Origin: Pedobacter aquatilis
GTDB taxonomy: Bacteria; Bacteroidota; Bacteroidia; Sphingobacteriales; Sphingobacteriaceae
Direction: 5' to 3'
Assembly (NCBI RefSeq): GCF_030409415.1
Contig: NZ_JAUFPW010000027.1
Coordinates: 45,761-109,760, forward strand
DNA: 64,000 bases
The notes beneath the pieces were generated by a model. The model saw only the letters and a list, made by a program, of their open reading frames with translations. It ran no database searches and had not been told where the DNA came from. Both the position numbers and the translations under genes were made by a program. Below are positions 8,033 to 16,414 of this stretch, in pieces (within the stretch, counting starts at the first letter, position 1; every line of letters begins with the position of its first letter).

Positions 8033-8910
8033 TATCTATATAAATTATAAGATTTTAAACGTAAATATTTGCTTACCGCGAACCAGGTACTAATTCCGGT
8101 TATAAAGAAACCAATAATTATTAAACCAACAAACACAATTCCAAATTCCTTGTAGTTGTTTAAAATAATAATTTCCGGTACTTCTTTACGGGCATAAATC
8201 AATGTAGCCAATAGAATAATAATTGCAATAAATGCAGCAATTAAACCATGTAAAAAGGCAAATAATATAAAAGGACGTCTGATAAAGTTTTTCGTTGCAC
8301 CAACTAGCTGCATACTTTTAATTAAAAATCGTTGAGAGTAAATTGCAAGACGTATAGTGTTGTTAATCAGTGCGATAGCAATTACAAGTAAAATAACAGC
8401 AAATGCTAAAATTACTAAACCAATAGTGCTAATATTCTTATTTACCATATCGATTAAAGAACTTTGGTACACTACTTCTTTTACAACCGGGTTTTTAGAA
8501 ATACTGGTTTTTAATGCTTCAATACTTTTATTATTCGCAGATTCTGCCTTTAAGTAAACATCAAAGGTAGATGTTAATGGGTTGTAGCCCAAAAAGTTAA
8601 CAAAATCTTCACCTAAATCTTGCGTTAAATTTCTAGCTGCTAATTCTTTATTTACGTATTGCGTTTGCTTAACCGCAGGATTTGAATTTAAGTCTTTTTG
8701 AAAAGCTAAAACATCGGCTTCTTTTGCACCTTCATCAACAATAATATTTAAAACAATGTTCTCTTTCACGTAGTTAGAAAGGTTTTTTGCATGAACAAGT
8801 ACCAAGCCAAGAAGCCCAAGCATTAATAAAACTAATGCAATACTAAATATTGTAGATATGTATATGGTTTTAGTTTTCTTAGATGCGTCGCTTACTTCGA
8901 ATTCTTCCAT
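8032..8910 (-). CDS. ftsX: cell division protein FtsX (permease-like)
   Basis: The membrane subunit of the FtsEX complex, which couples divisome assembly to activation of peptidoglycan hydrolases. It has an N-terminal membrane segment at about 20-45, a periplasmic domain at about 50-165, then three further membrane segments with the FtsX/MacB-type motif around residue 200 (RLAIYSQRFLIKSMQLVGAT). The length of 292 is normal. No ftsE is adjacent, which is common in this phylum. It begins the chain DUF3098, vapBC, uppP, truB, yitT, ribF. A promoter match lies at 8932-8963, close upstream of the ATG. Confidence 0.93.
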   Translation of the reverse strand: MEEFEVSDASKKTKTIYISTIFSIALVLLMLGLLGLVLVHAKNLSNYVKENIVLNIIVDEGAKEADVLAFQKDLNSNPAVKQTQYVNKELAARNLTQDLGEDFVNFLGYNPLTSTFDVYLKAESANNKSIEALKTSISKNPVVKEVVYQSSLIDMVNKNISTIGLVILAFAVILLVIAIALINNTIRLAIYSQRFLIKSMQLVGATKNFIRRPFILFAFLHGLIAAFIAIIILLATLIYARKEVPEIIILNNYKEFGIVFVGLIIIGFFITGISTWFAVSKYLRLKSYNLYR

Positions 8911-8931
8911 GTATTTAAATTTTGTTTTTTG

Positions 8932-8963
8932 CGAAAATATAAATTATACCTGATAAACCCCAA
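8932..8963 (-). promoter_or_regulatory. promoter of the ftsX chain
   Basis: On the minus strand TTG (complement of 8961-8963) is followed after 21 bases by TATTTTCG (complement of 8932-8939), a near match to the Bacteroidota promoter TTG-N17-23-TAnnTTTG. The transcription start would fall a few bases further on, about 15 bases before the ftsX ATG. Confidence 0.5.
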
Positions 8964-9112
8964 TTAATAGGTTTTTAAATGAATACGAACGTTCTTATAA
9001 CTAGCTTTAATTTAAATGATTTTCTTGAGTAGTTTTGTAGTTTTTTCAAAAAGCGGTACGAAATTTGGTAATTCGGCGTTAATATTACAATCTAAAACTT
9101 AATCATATCCCA

Positions 9113-9517
9113 ATGAAAAAACAATTTACCATGTTTTGTCTGCTTCTTTTAACAGCAACGACAATATTTTCGTGCAAAAAAGATGATAGTTCTTTAAAAG
9201 CCCGAATTATTGGCAAATGGACAGTAAATAAAATTGAAGTTAGTGGAAATACTAACGCTGCGCTGAACGGAACTTTTAATTATACGGTTAACGATTATAT
9301 TGATTTCAAAGCTAATGATGATGATCAGGTTGAGTTGAGTTTAAACAATCAGCGTACCATTGGAACTTACACTGGCTCACTTGGGAATGATTTTGTAATG
9401 TCGTTTCCTGAAGGTGTATCATACTGCTCTGCATCTACATTAACAGGTAATCAGTTAAATTTTACAGCTAAAATTGATAAAACTAATATTGTTAAGGTAT
9501 ATTACTTAACACGATAA
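9113..9517 (+). CDS. lipocalin-like lipoprotein
   Basis: 134 residues. The N-terminus is a lipoprotein signal with lipobox TIFSC (cysteine at about residue 21) followed by KKDDS. In Bacteroidota such a charged stretch after the cysteine is compatible with surface export. The rest is rich in beta strand and asparagine, with IIGKWTVNKIEV near the start, the pattern of lipocalin-like domains common in this phylum. Ligand and role are unknown. It is transcribed alone, ends at the hairpin at 9544-9582, and a possible -7 box TAGTTTTG lies at 9030-9037. Confidence 0.65.
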   Translation: MKKQFTMFCLLLLTATTIFSCKKDDSSLKARIIGKWTVNKIEVSGNTNAALNGTFNYTVNDYIDFKANDDDQVELSLNNQRTIGTYTGSLGNDFVMSFPEGVSYCSASTLTGNQLNFTAKIDKTNIVKVYYLTR

Positions 9518-9543
9518 AAATCTTAATCCCCCGATTATTTGCT

Positions 9544-9582
9544 TGCGCCATTGGTTAATTGAATCAATGGCGCATTTTTTTA
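9544..9582 (+). terminator. intrinsic terminator after the lipoprotein gene
   Basis: A ten-base stem TGCGCCATTG (9544-9553) pairs with CAATGGCGCA (9565-9574) and a run of T follows. It ends the plus-strand lipoprotein transcript, and could also stop the convergent toxin transcript. Confidence 0.8.
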
Positions 9583-9585
9583 GTT

Positions 9586-9882
9586 TTACCAGTAAATCAT
9601 TTTTGATGGGAGAAACTCACATACAATGATTTCCGTATTTAGCTCCATAAATACAATGGTGTATTTTTTATAATTTAAGCACTTAAAACCCATCAAAGCC
9701 CTTTCTGGTTCATTACAAATTTTGTAACGCCTTCTTTCATCAGCCAATAGTTCGATAAAATCATAAACATCATCTGAAAATTTTTCTGCTGTTGCCGGAA
9801 AACCTTCTGATTCAATAAACCATGATATTTCAGCAATACTTTCTACAACAGATTCTTTGATTGTTATTTTTCTGCTGACCAT
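9586..9882 (-). CDS. RelE/ParE-family toxin
   Basis: A 98-residue protein with the RelE/ParE fold pattern: an N-terminal strand, two helices (ESVVESIAEISWFIESEGFP and the following helix), then strands with ERRRYKICNEP, YKKYTIVFMEL and the C-terminal EFLPSKMIYW. ParE members inhibit gyrase and RelE members cleave mRNA at the ribosome. The sequence does not decide between these. It overlaps the upstream antitoxin frame by 19 bases, and is the second toxin-antitoxin pair within 2.8 kb. Confidence 0.7.
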   Translation of the reverse strand: MVSRKITIKESVVESIAEISWFIESEGFPATAEKFSDDVYDFIELLADERRRYKICNEPERALMGFKCLNYKKYTIVFMELNTEIIVCEFLPSKMIYW

Positions 9883-10034
9883 TTCCTGATTAACTTTTTA
9901 CTAATGGCCCTAGCCTCAGCAATTGAAAAAGTTTTCTCGGGATGATGTTTTAAAGCAGCTATCTTTTGTAGCTCTTGAAAGCTTTCTTCAGGGATGAGTA
10001 CGTATTTTTTATTTTCGATTGTTATATGTTCCAT
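9864..10034 (-). CDS. small antitoxin partner of the RelE/ParE toxin, 56 aa
   Basis: An ATG (complement of 10032-10034) opens a 56-codon frame beginning MEHITIENKKYVLIPEESF and ending KLIRKWSAEK before TAA at 9864-9866. It resembles short antitoxins that carry a Phd/AbrB-like N-terminal strand pattern and a basic C-terminal helix. The 19-base overlap with the downstream toxin frame and the order antitoxin-toxin support the call. No DNA-binding domain can be assigned with confidence. The stretch 10035-10154 upstream separates it from the divergent leuS. Confidence 0.65.
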   Translation of the reverse strand: MEHITIENKKYVLIPEESFQELQKIAALKHHPEKTFSIAEARAISKKLIRKWSAEK

Positions 10035-10154
10035 AACTACTCATTTTGATTAACGAAGATAATAATAAATAACTTAACGGTTTAACTTGTTTTTAGGTTT
10101 CACTAAACCCCTTAATTTCCGTAATTTCGTCCCTTTAAAAATTTAAAACTTGCA

Positions 10155-12980
10155 ATGGATTACCAATTCAAAGAAATAGAGCAAAAGTGGCAGAAATTTT
10201 GGGCCGATAATCAAACGTTTAAAGCCGAAAGCAATTCTGAAAAACCAAAATATTATGTGTTAGATATGTTTCCTTATCCATCTGGAGCAGGTTTACACGT
10301 TGGTCACCCACTAGGTTACATTGCATCAGATATTTTTGCAAGATACAAACGCCTTAAAGGTTTTAACGTTTTGCACCCAATGGGTTACGATTCATTTGGA
10401 CTACCGGCAGAACAATATGCTATTCAAACGGGTCAGCACCCTGCAATTACCACTGAAGCAAACATTGCAACTTATCGTCGCCAGTTAGACCAAATTGGTT
10501 TTTCTTTCGATTGGAGCAGGGAAGTTCGTACAAGTGAGCCATCTTATTACAAATGGACGCAATGGATTTTTATGCAATTGTTCAATTCGTGGTATAATAT
10601 TGAAACGGATAGGGCAGAAAATATCTCAACCTTAATAGAAAAATTTAACGCCTCAGGTACGGATGATGTTAAGGCTGTTTGCGATGAAGATGTGAAAGAT
10701 TTCTTGCCAAGTGATTGGGCAACTTTTACCGAAGAAGAAAGACAAGTGGTGCTGTTAAAATACCGCATGACTTACCTAAGGGAAAGTACGGTAAACTGGT
10801 GCCCGGCTTTGGGAACAGTTTTAGCAAACGATGAGGTGAAAGATGGTTTTTCTGAACGTGGAGGTTTCCCGGTTGAGCAAAAGAAAATGATGCAGTGGAG
10901 CATGAGAATCACGGCATACTCGGATAGGCTTTTACAAGGTTTAGATACCATCGATTGGCCAGAACCAATTAAGGAAATGCAACGCAACTGGATTGGTAAA
11001 AGTGTTGGGGCTTCAGTTAAGTTTAAAGTTGAAAGTTTAAATTTGAAAGATGGATCTTCGGACTCCGGACATCTGACCCCGGACTATATAGAAGTTTTCA
11101 CAACCCGTGTTGATACTATTTTTGGTGTGTCATATTTGGTTTTAGCACCAGAACACGAATGGGTTGCAGAATTAACTACGCCAGAACAAAAGCAAGACGT
11201 GGAAAATTACATCGCTCAAACCAAAAAGAAATCTGAATTAGACCGCATGGCGGATACGAAAACTGTTTCAGGTGCTTTCACTGGTACTTATGTAATCAAT
11301 CCGGTAAGTGGCGAACGTGTTCAATTGTGGATTGCCGATTACGTGCTTGCAGGTTACGGAACTGGTGCGGTTATGGGTGTGCCAAGTGGCGACCAACGCG
11401 ACTGGTTATTTGCAACGCATTTTAATTTGCCAATTATCCAGATTCTGGATGCACAACAAAATATAGATACACAAGCCGACCCAACAAAAGAAGGGAAATA
11501 CATCAACTCAGGTTTTATTAACGGATTAACTTATAAAAAAGCCGTACCATTTTTAAATAACTGGTTAGAAGAACAAAAGGTTGGTAAAGCAAAAGTAAAC
11601 TTCCGCCAGCGTGATGCGATTTTCGGTCGCCAGCGTTATTGGGGAGAACCAATTCCTGTTTATTTTAAAGATGGCTTGCCTTATTTATTGCAAGAGGAAG
11701 AATTGCCTTTAATCTTGCCAGAGATTGATAAATATTTACCAACTGAAACTGGTGAGCCACCTTTGGCAAGAGCCGAAAGCTGGATACCAAAAGACGGTGA
11801 ACATTACGAGTTAAGCACCATGCCAGGTTGGGCTGGAAGTAGCTGGTACTGGTATCGTTATATGGATGCGAATAATAATGATGATTTCGCATCGAATGAG
11901 GCTGTTGAATACTGGAAAGATGTTGATTTATACATCGGCGGTTCTGAGCATGCAACTGGTCACTTACTGTATAGCCGTTTCTGGAACAAGTTTTTGAAAG
12001 ATTTGGGTTACACCAAAGAAGAAGAACCTTTCAAAAAATTGATTAATCAAGGGATGATACAAGGTAGAAGTAACTTTGTTTATCGCATTAACGATGAAAA
12101 TGGAAAACCTACAAACACTTATGTTTCAGCCGGATTAAGAAAAGAATATAAAACTTCTGCACTGCATGTTGATGTAAATATTGTAGAGAACGATATACTT
12201 GATATAAACAAATTTAAAGCCTGGAGAGAAGAATATGCTAATGCGGAATTCATTCTTGAAGGTGGAAAATACATCTGCGGAGTAGAAGTTGAGAAGATGT
12301 CGAAATCGAAATTCAACGTGGTGAATCCCGATGATTTGATCGAGCGTTACGGAGCAGATACTTTGCGTATGTACGAAATGTTTTTAGGTCCGTTGGAGCA
12401 AAGTAAACCTTGGAATACCAACGGTATTGAAGGCGTATTTAAGTTCTTGCGTAAATTCTGGAGATTATTCCACAACGAGGCTTGGGAATTTACAGTGATG
12501 GATGCTGAGCCAACCAAAGCGGAGTTGAAATCTCTACATAAAATCATTAAAAAAGTACAGGATGATATTGAGCGTTTTTCATTCAACACATCTGTATCAA
12601 GCTTTATGATTGCCGTAAATGAATTAACAGATTTGAAGTGCAACAAACGTTCCATTCTTCAAGATATGGTGGTGATTTTATCTCCTTACGCACCACACAT
12701 TTGCGAAGAACTTTGGGTTCAATTAGGTAATGAAGCTGGAGCTTTATCTTATGCGGCGTTCCCAACTTTTAATCCTGAGCATTTAGTAGAAGATGAATTT
12801 GCTTACCCGGTTTCTATCAATGGAAAAATGAAAATGAATTTGAATTTAAGTTTAACCTTGGCGCAACCAGAAGTGGAAGCAATTTTATTCGCAAATGAGC
12901 AATTCCAGAAATTTTTAGATGGTAAAGCGCCAAAGAAAATCATTTTCGTAAAAGGAAAAATTATTAATGTAGTGGTCTAA
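10155..12980 (+). CDS. leuS: leucyl-tRNA synthetase
   Basis: Charges tRNA-Leu. It is a class I enzyme with the HIGH-type motif in PYPSGAGLHVGHPLGY (about 41-56), a CP1 editing domain (about 225-420), the KMSKS loop VEKMSKSKFN (about 715) and an anticodon-binding domain after about 770. At 941 residues it is slightly long. An insert at about 290-312, reading KVESLNLKDGSSDSG and a few more residues, interrupts the strand just before EVFTTRVDT in the editing domain. It is encoded by word-like repeats at about 11022-11090 of the type seen inside ribF. Reading frame and motifs are intact, so function is expected. It is a single-gene transcript that ends at the hairpin 13037-13074. Confidence 0.97.
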   Translation: MDYQFKEIEQKWQKFWADNQTFKAESNSEKPKYYVLDMFPYPSGAGLHVGHPLGYIASDIFARYKRLKGFNVLHPMGYDSFGLPAEQYAIQTGQHPAITTEANIATYRRQLDQIGFSFDWSREVRTSEPSYYKWTQWIFMQLFNSWYNIETDRAENISTLIEKFNASGTDDVKAVCDEDVKDFLPSDWATFTEEERQVVLLKYRMTYLRESTVNWCPALGTVLANDEVKDGFSERGGFPVEQKKMMQWSMRITAYSDRLLQGLDTIDWPEPIKEMQRNWIGKSVGASVKFKVESLNLKDGSSDSGHLTPDYIEVFTTRVDTIFGVSYLVLAPEHEWVAELTTPEQKQDVENYIAQTKKKSELDRMADTKTVSGAFTGTYVINPVSGERVQLWIADYVLAGYGTGAVMGVPSGDQRDWLFATHFNLPIIQILDAQQNIDTQADPTKEGKYINSGFINGLTYKKAVPFLNNWLEEQKVGKAKVNFRQRDAIFGRQRYWGEPIPVYFKDGLPYLLQEEELPLILPEIDKYLPTETGEPPLARAESWIPKDGEHYELSTMPGWAGSSWYWYRYMDANNNDDFASNEAVEYWKDVDLYIGGSEHATGHLLYSRFWNKFLKDLGYTKEEEPFKKLINQGMIQGRSNFVYRINDENGKPTNTYVSAGLRKEYKTSALHVDVNIVENDILDINKFKAWREEYANAEFILEGGKYICGVEVEKMSKSKFNVVNPDDLIERYGADTLRMYEMFLGPLEQSKPWNTNGIEGVFKFLRKFWRLFHNEAWEFTVMDAEPTKAELKSLHKIIKKVQDDIERFSFNTSVSSFMIAVNELTDLKCNKRSILQDMVVILSPYAPHICEELWVQLGNEAGALSYAAFPTFNPEHLVEDEFAYPVSINGKMKMNLNLSLTLAQPEVEAILFANEQFQKFLDGKAPKKIIFVKGKIINVVV
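11022..11092. repeat. in-frame word-repeat insertion inside leuS
   Basis: Left part: words GTTTAAAGTTGAAAG and GTTTAAATTTGAAAG. Right part: CGGACTCCGGAC and CTGACCCCGGAC. The tract is translated as about 20 extra residues in the CP1 editing domain of LeuRS, directly before the conserved EVFTTR strand. The style (quasi-tandem words, in frame, no stop codon) matches the ribF insertion. An inverted relation between the two halves is not clear here. Confidence 0.55.
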
Positions 12981-13036
12981 GGTCGAAGGCGTAAGGTTTA
13001 GGGTATAGGTTTTCATACCCATTGCCTAATAAACGA

Positions 13037-13074
13037 CAAAAACCCTGAGTTGATAATATCAATTCAGGGTTTTC
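13037..13074 (+). terminator. terminator after leuS
   Basis: A long stem formed by AAAACCCTGA and TCAGGGTTTT, extended inward by TTGAT/ATCAA-type pairing, ends in a short T run. It lies about 56 bases after the leuS stop codon. Confidence 0.75.
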
Positions 13075-13163
13075 TGTGCGCTAGTAATGACGACCGTTCG
13101 TGTAGAGTTTATTAAAGCGTTTCTCAAATCCATTGCCGTCCGGCTTCAGCCAACTGATAACAA

Positions 13164-13192
13164 ATGAAAACTCGAGCTATATTTACTCGGGT
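13164..13192 (-). terminator. terminator of the DEAD-box helicase gene
   Basis: On the minus strand AACCCGAG and CTCGAGTT form an eight-pair stem with one mismatch around a nine-base loop, followed by TTTTC. It lies about 65 bases after the helicase stop codon. Confidence 0.5.
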
Positions 13193-13255
13193 TCATATAA
13201 TTTTTTGAGCGTGGGTTTTCAAACCCTAAGCCCTCAACCTTTTAACCTTCAACCT

Positions 13256-14554
13256 TTACGAGGCTTTTCTTCTATTACCACCGAAGCGCCTGTTATTGCT
13301 TGCGTTACGAGGTTTACCGCTCATGTTTCCATCGCCACCACCTTTTTTACCTCCACCACCTTTTGATTGTGCTTGAGGTTTACGTTTAACCTGATTTTTA
13401 GCCAGCATACTTTCCCAGGTTAACGGGTAAGGATGATTATCGACAACAGGCAAAGTAATTTTAATCAATTTCTGAATATCTAATAAATATTCATTTTCTT
13501 CCGCATCGCAGAAAGAAATAGCAATACCATTTGCACCAGCACGGCCCGTACGACCGATCCTGTGTACATAAGATTCAGGAATATTCGGCAACTCAAAGTT
13601 AAATACGTGAGATAATTGGTCGATATCTATACCGCGGGCAGCAATATCTGTAGCCACTAAAACACGAATTTTTCGGTCTTTAAAATCTGTTAAAGCTCTC
13701 TGACGAGCATTTTGTGACTTATTTCCGTGAATAGCAGCTGCTTTAATTCCGGCGTGTGCTAAATCTTTTACGATTCTATCTGCACCATGTTTTGTACGCG
13801 TAAAAACTAAAGCTGTTTGAATGTCTTTATCTTCCAAAAGATGAATTAATAACTTCTTTTTATCAGGTTTATCAACAAAATAAACCGATTGAACAATGGT
13901 TTCAGCAGTTGAAGAAATTGGCGTAACTTCTACTTTGGTTGGATTAGATAAAATTGTATTCGCTAATTTTTGAATTTCATCAGGCATGGTTGCCGAGAAA
14001 AATAAAGTTTGGCGTTTGGCTGGTAATTTGGCCACAACTCTTTTTACATCGTGGATAAAACCCATATCCAACATTCTGTCTGCTTCATCTAGAACGAAAA
14101 GTTCTATAGTATTTAAGCTGATAAAACCCTGGTTCATTAAATCTAACAAACGACCTGGGGTAGCCACTAAAATATCTACACCTTTGCGTAAAGCTTCAAC
14201 TTGCGAGTGCTGATTTACGCCACCGAAAATTACCAATCTACGCAAGTTTAAATTGCTTCCGTAAGCTTTAAAACTTTCTTCAATTTGAATGGCAAGCTCG
14301 CGTGTTGGCGTCAATACTAAAGCCTTTATATTTTTATTTGCTTTAGTATTGATGTGTTTTTCGTGTAGTAATTGCAACATTGGTATGGCGAAAGCAGCAG
14401 TTTTACCTGTACCTGTTTGTGCGCAACCTAATAAATCTTTGCCTTTTAAAATTGTTGGGATGGATTGCTCCTGTATAGGTGTTGGTTGTGTATAACCTTC
14501 TTTCTCAAGGGCCTTTAAAATTGGCTCAATGAGGTTTAATTCTTTGAATAACAT
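13256..14554 (-). CDS. DEAD-box ATP-dependent RNA helicase (RhlE-like)
   Basis: Unwinds RNA duplexes, probably in ribosome assembly or RNA decay and in the cold. Motifs in order: Q motif GYTQPTPIQ (20-28), Walker A AQTGTGKT (45-52), PTRELA (83-88), DEAD (156-159), SAT (about 188), and the helicase C domain with HRIGRTGRAG (about 327). The C-terminal 45 residues are a glycine, lysine and arginine-rich tail (KGGGGKKGGGDG), typical of RNA-contacting extensions. The upstream leader (14555-14668) is over 100 bases and contains a perfect hairpin, which suggests post-transcriptional control as in cold-shock helicases. Confidence 0.93.
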   Translation of the reverse strand: MLFKELNLIEPILKALEKEGYTQPTPIQEQSIPTILKGKDLLGCAQTGTGKTAAFAIPMLQLLHEKHINTKANKNIKALVLTPTRELAIQIEESFKAYGSNLNLRRLVIFGGVNQHSQVEALRKGVDILVATPGRLLDLMNQGFISLNTIELFVLDEADRMLDMGFIHDVKRVVAKLPAKRQTLFFSATMPDEIQKLANTILSNPTKVEVTPISSTAETIVQSVYFVDKPDKKKLLIHLLEDKDIQTALVFTRTKHGADRIVKDLAHAGIKAAAIHGNKSQNARQRALTDFKDRKIRVLVATDIAARGIDIDQLSHVFNFELPNIPESYVHRIGRTGRAGANGIAISFCDAEENEYLLDIQKLIKITLPVVDNHPYPLTWESMLAKNQVKRKPQAQSKGGGGKKGGGDGNMSGKPRNASNNRRFGGNRRKAS

Positions 14555-14628
14555 GTATGTTTTTTTGTAATGTTTATTGAAGAAGCTAGAACAATCATTT
14601 GTTGAAGGACTAACTTGCGGAGAGAATA

Positions 14629-14645
14629 TGCCATTCAGAATGGCA
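14629..14645 (-). promoter_or_regulatory. hairpin in the helicase leader
   Basis: TGCCATT and AATGGCA form a perfect seven-base stem with a three-base loop within the 5' untranslated leader of the helicase. There is no T run, so it is more likely a leader structure than a terminator. Confidence 0.4.
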
Positions 14646-14668
14646 AGCCCTTATTCCTGCTTCGGCGG

Positions 14669-14676
14669 CAAAGGTA
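14669..14676 (-). promoter_or_regulatory. -7 box of the helicase promoter
   Basis: TACCTTTG on the minus strand matches TAnnTTTG exactly. Transcription starting a few bases on would give a leader of about 110 bases before the ATG at 14554. The -33 TTG is imperfect (TTC at 17 bases). Confidence 0.45.
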
Positions 14677-14687
14677 CGTAAATTAAA

Positions 14688-14763
14688 ATGATTGAAGGAG
14701 TGAATTTTAAATGAATGAATTTGTGTTGGTTATTCTATCACTCAATCATCCTATCATTCAACT
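14688..14763. repeat. inverted word-repeat between symporter and helicase genes
   Basis: The left tract (about 14688-14720) has words ATGATTGAAGGAGTGAAT and ATGAATGAAT. The right tract (about 14736-14763) has ATCACTCAATCATCC and ATCATTCAAC, the inverted form. TGAATGA (14712-14718) and TCATTCA (14754-14760) are exact complements. The right tract touches the stop codon of the symporter gene at 14762. Confidence 0.5.
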
Positions 14764-16096
14764 ATTTCTCTTCCTTAAACCTGCTAAAGCAAATCAATGC
14801 AATAAGGCAAAGCCCAAAACCAACAATACCATTTAAGCGCAAGCCAAAATCATTTCCCGGGTCTTTACCGTAAATGGTTAACATGGCAAAAATGGCAATG
14901 CCTAAAGTTTGCCCAAGTTTTACGAATAAATACTTAACCGCGAAAAACATACCTTCATGGTTTTCGCCAGTTTCAACCGTATCTTTTTGTGCAATATCCG
15001 CTAATATGGCGTTAGGTAAAATACCCAGTGCAGCCAAAGGGAAGGAGGCTGATAAAACCAGAATGTAAAGTTGAGTGCTTGGTAACAAAGGTAATTTGCC
15101 TAAAAAGAAAATGGTAACAAAGATTAAGCACAAAACTACAAAGGCGGAGAGTACAAATGGTTTTTTACCAATTTTAGCAGAACCAAAATTTACAATTGGG
15201 TAAAAGAATAGAGAAGCCAAAACCATAACGCCCATAAACTTTCCGCCCTGCGATTCATCTAAACCCAAAAGTACGGTACAGAAAAATAATAAACCACTCG
15301 AAATAATACTCAACGCCGTGTAAAAGGCAAAATCTGATACCAAATAATATTTAAAATTACTGTTTTTAAAAGTATTTTTAATCGCTGATAAAAGTGGAAC
15401 ATGACTTGGTTTAGCCACTGAAAAATCTTTTTCCTTGATATAAAAAATAGGTAGCAACATCACTAATCCTGATAAAATACATAAAGCCCAGATGGCAATC
15501 TGAACAGCCTCACTACGGTTAGCCACAACAAAGTTCATTTGAACCAAATCGGCAAAATTATTGGTACAGGCAGATAGAATAATACCGATTACAAAACCAA
15601 CTTGCTGATAGCTTGATAATTTCACCTTTTGCCTCGGCGTATTGGTTACCTCTGCCAGCAAAGCGTTGTATGGAATAATGTAGGTAGTAACCGATATGAA
15701 AAACAGACAAAGTGTTATTGTTAACCACCAAGCATTATGCAAACTTTCTACCTTTTGTAAAGGATAAAAAACCAGTCCGCAGAAAATCATTGATGGAATA
15801 ATTGCCCATTTCATAAAAGGAATTCGGCGGCCACTAGGGTTGGTGCTCTCATCACTTTTCGAAGCAATGAAAGGATCAAAAACGGCATCAACCAACCTGC
15901 CCGATGCCGCAATGATTGATAAAATATTAAACAAACCTAAAAAAACAAGCTGAGGTACAAGCGGTGGTAAACCTGCATTACTTGGCGGCAAGTAGAAATA
16001 CGGCAGCATCACAATGATAATATTCGTCATTGTGCTCCAGCCAATCATTCCGGCAGCATAAGCAATTTCCTGTTTTAAAGAGAGCGTTTTATTCAT
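14762..16096 (-). CDS. GPH/MelB-type MFS symporter
   Basis: A twelve-segment inner membrane transporter of the glycoside-pentoside-hexuronide:cation family (MFS_2). The N-terminal pattern (LKQEIAYAAGMIGWS), FDPFIASKSD after helix II and a central hydrophilic loop near residue 220 (YIKEKDFSVAKPS) support this. Substrates in the family are sugars taken up with H+ or Na+. Many Bacteroidota members have unknown substrates, and no sugar-utilisation gene is adjacent here. The length of 444 is normal. It stands alone between two repeat-filled spacers. Confidence 0.85.
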   Translation of the reverse strand: MNKTLSLKQEIAYAAGMIGWSTMTNIIIVMLPYFYLPPSNAGLPPLVPQLVFLGLFNILSIIAASGRLVDAVFDPFIASKSDESTNPSGRRIPFMKWAIIPSMIFCGLVFYPLQKVESLHNAWWLTITLCLFFISVTTYIIPYNALLAEVTNTPRQKVKLSSYQQVGFVIGIILSACTNNFADLVQMNFVVANRSEAVQIAIWALCILSGLVMLLPIFYIKEKDFSVAKPSHVPLLSAIKNTFKNSNFKYYLVSDFAFYTALSIISSGLLFFCTVLLGLDESQGGKFMGVMVLASLFFYPIVNFGSAKIGKKPFVLSAFVVLCLIFVTIFFLGKLPLLPSTQLYILVLSASFPLAALGILPNAILADIAQKDTVETGENHEGMFFAVKYLFVKLGQTLGIAIFAMLTIYGKDPGNDFGLRLNGIVGFGLCLIALICFSRFKEEK

Positions 16097-16159
16097 TAAA
16101 TTAAAGCTAAACCTTTTATTCTTTTGTAAAGCATTTTCTGTAATATTTGGTTAATTCAG

Positions 16160-16241
16160 CCCTGCTTTCCGTTTTATCCCAATGATGTTTTTGTGCCGAA
16201 TTTGCGACAGAAAAACGGGATGTTCACTTCAATCAGGTTTA
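16160..16241 (-). repeat. TAAACCCGA-type palindromic repeat, copy 1
   Basis: Read on the minus strand it begins TAAACCTGATTGAAGTGAA, contains a hairpin-prone core (CCCGTTTTTCTGTCGC against GCACAAAAACATC) and ends AACGGAAAGCAGGG. The outer blocks match the copies at 16323, 31495, 31808, 45298 and 47741, while the core differs from copy to copy. Confidence 0.55.
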
Positions 16242-16322
16242 TTTTACGCAGGTTAACCTTACTATTATACAGCAAAGTGCCTAAGGCAAATTTACATTAA
16301 TCAAAGCAATAAATTATCCACC

Positions 16323-16414
16323 TAAACCCGACAGAAACGAAAATACTTTTTGAAGCATAAATCTTGAATATGCTGACAGAAGTTTTTTCAAAAAGATTGC
16401 AGTATATGGCGGGA
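16323..16414 (+). repeat. TAAACCCGA-type palindromic repeat, copy 2
   Basis: Begins TAAACCCGACAGAAACGAAA, has core arms CTTTTTGA and TCAAAAAG about 43 bases apart, and ends ATGGCGGGA. It lies in inverted orientation to copy 1. Confidence 0.55.

Larger units (their letters stand above)
12985..13253. repeat. word-repeat tracts flanking the leuS/helicase intergenic region
   Basis: The left tract (about 12985-13022) contains AAGGTCGAAGGCGTAAGG, then TTAGGGTATAGGTTTTCATACCC. The right tract (about 13207-13253) contains GGGTTTTCAAACCCTAAGCC, then CAACCTTTTAACCTTCAACC. Read on the minus strand, the right tract resembles the left. Between them lie the two terminators and a fragment (AATGACGACCG, about 13086-13096) shared with the repeat at 47607-47692. 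No gene is present. Confidence 0.5.

Noticed and set aside
9030..9037. TAGTTTTG as promoter of the lipocalin-like gene
   Set aside because: The -7 match is good, but no TTG lies at the right distance, so it is mentioned in the gene entry only.
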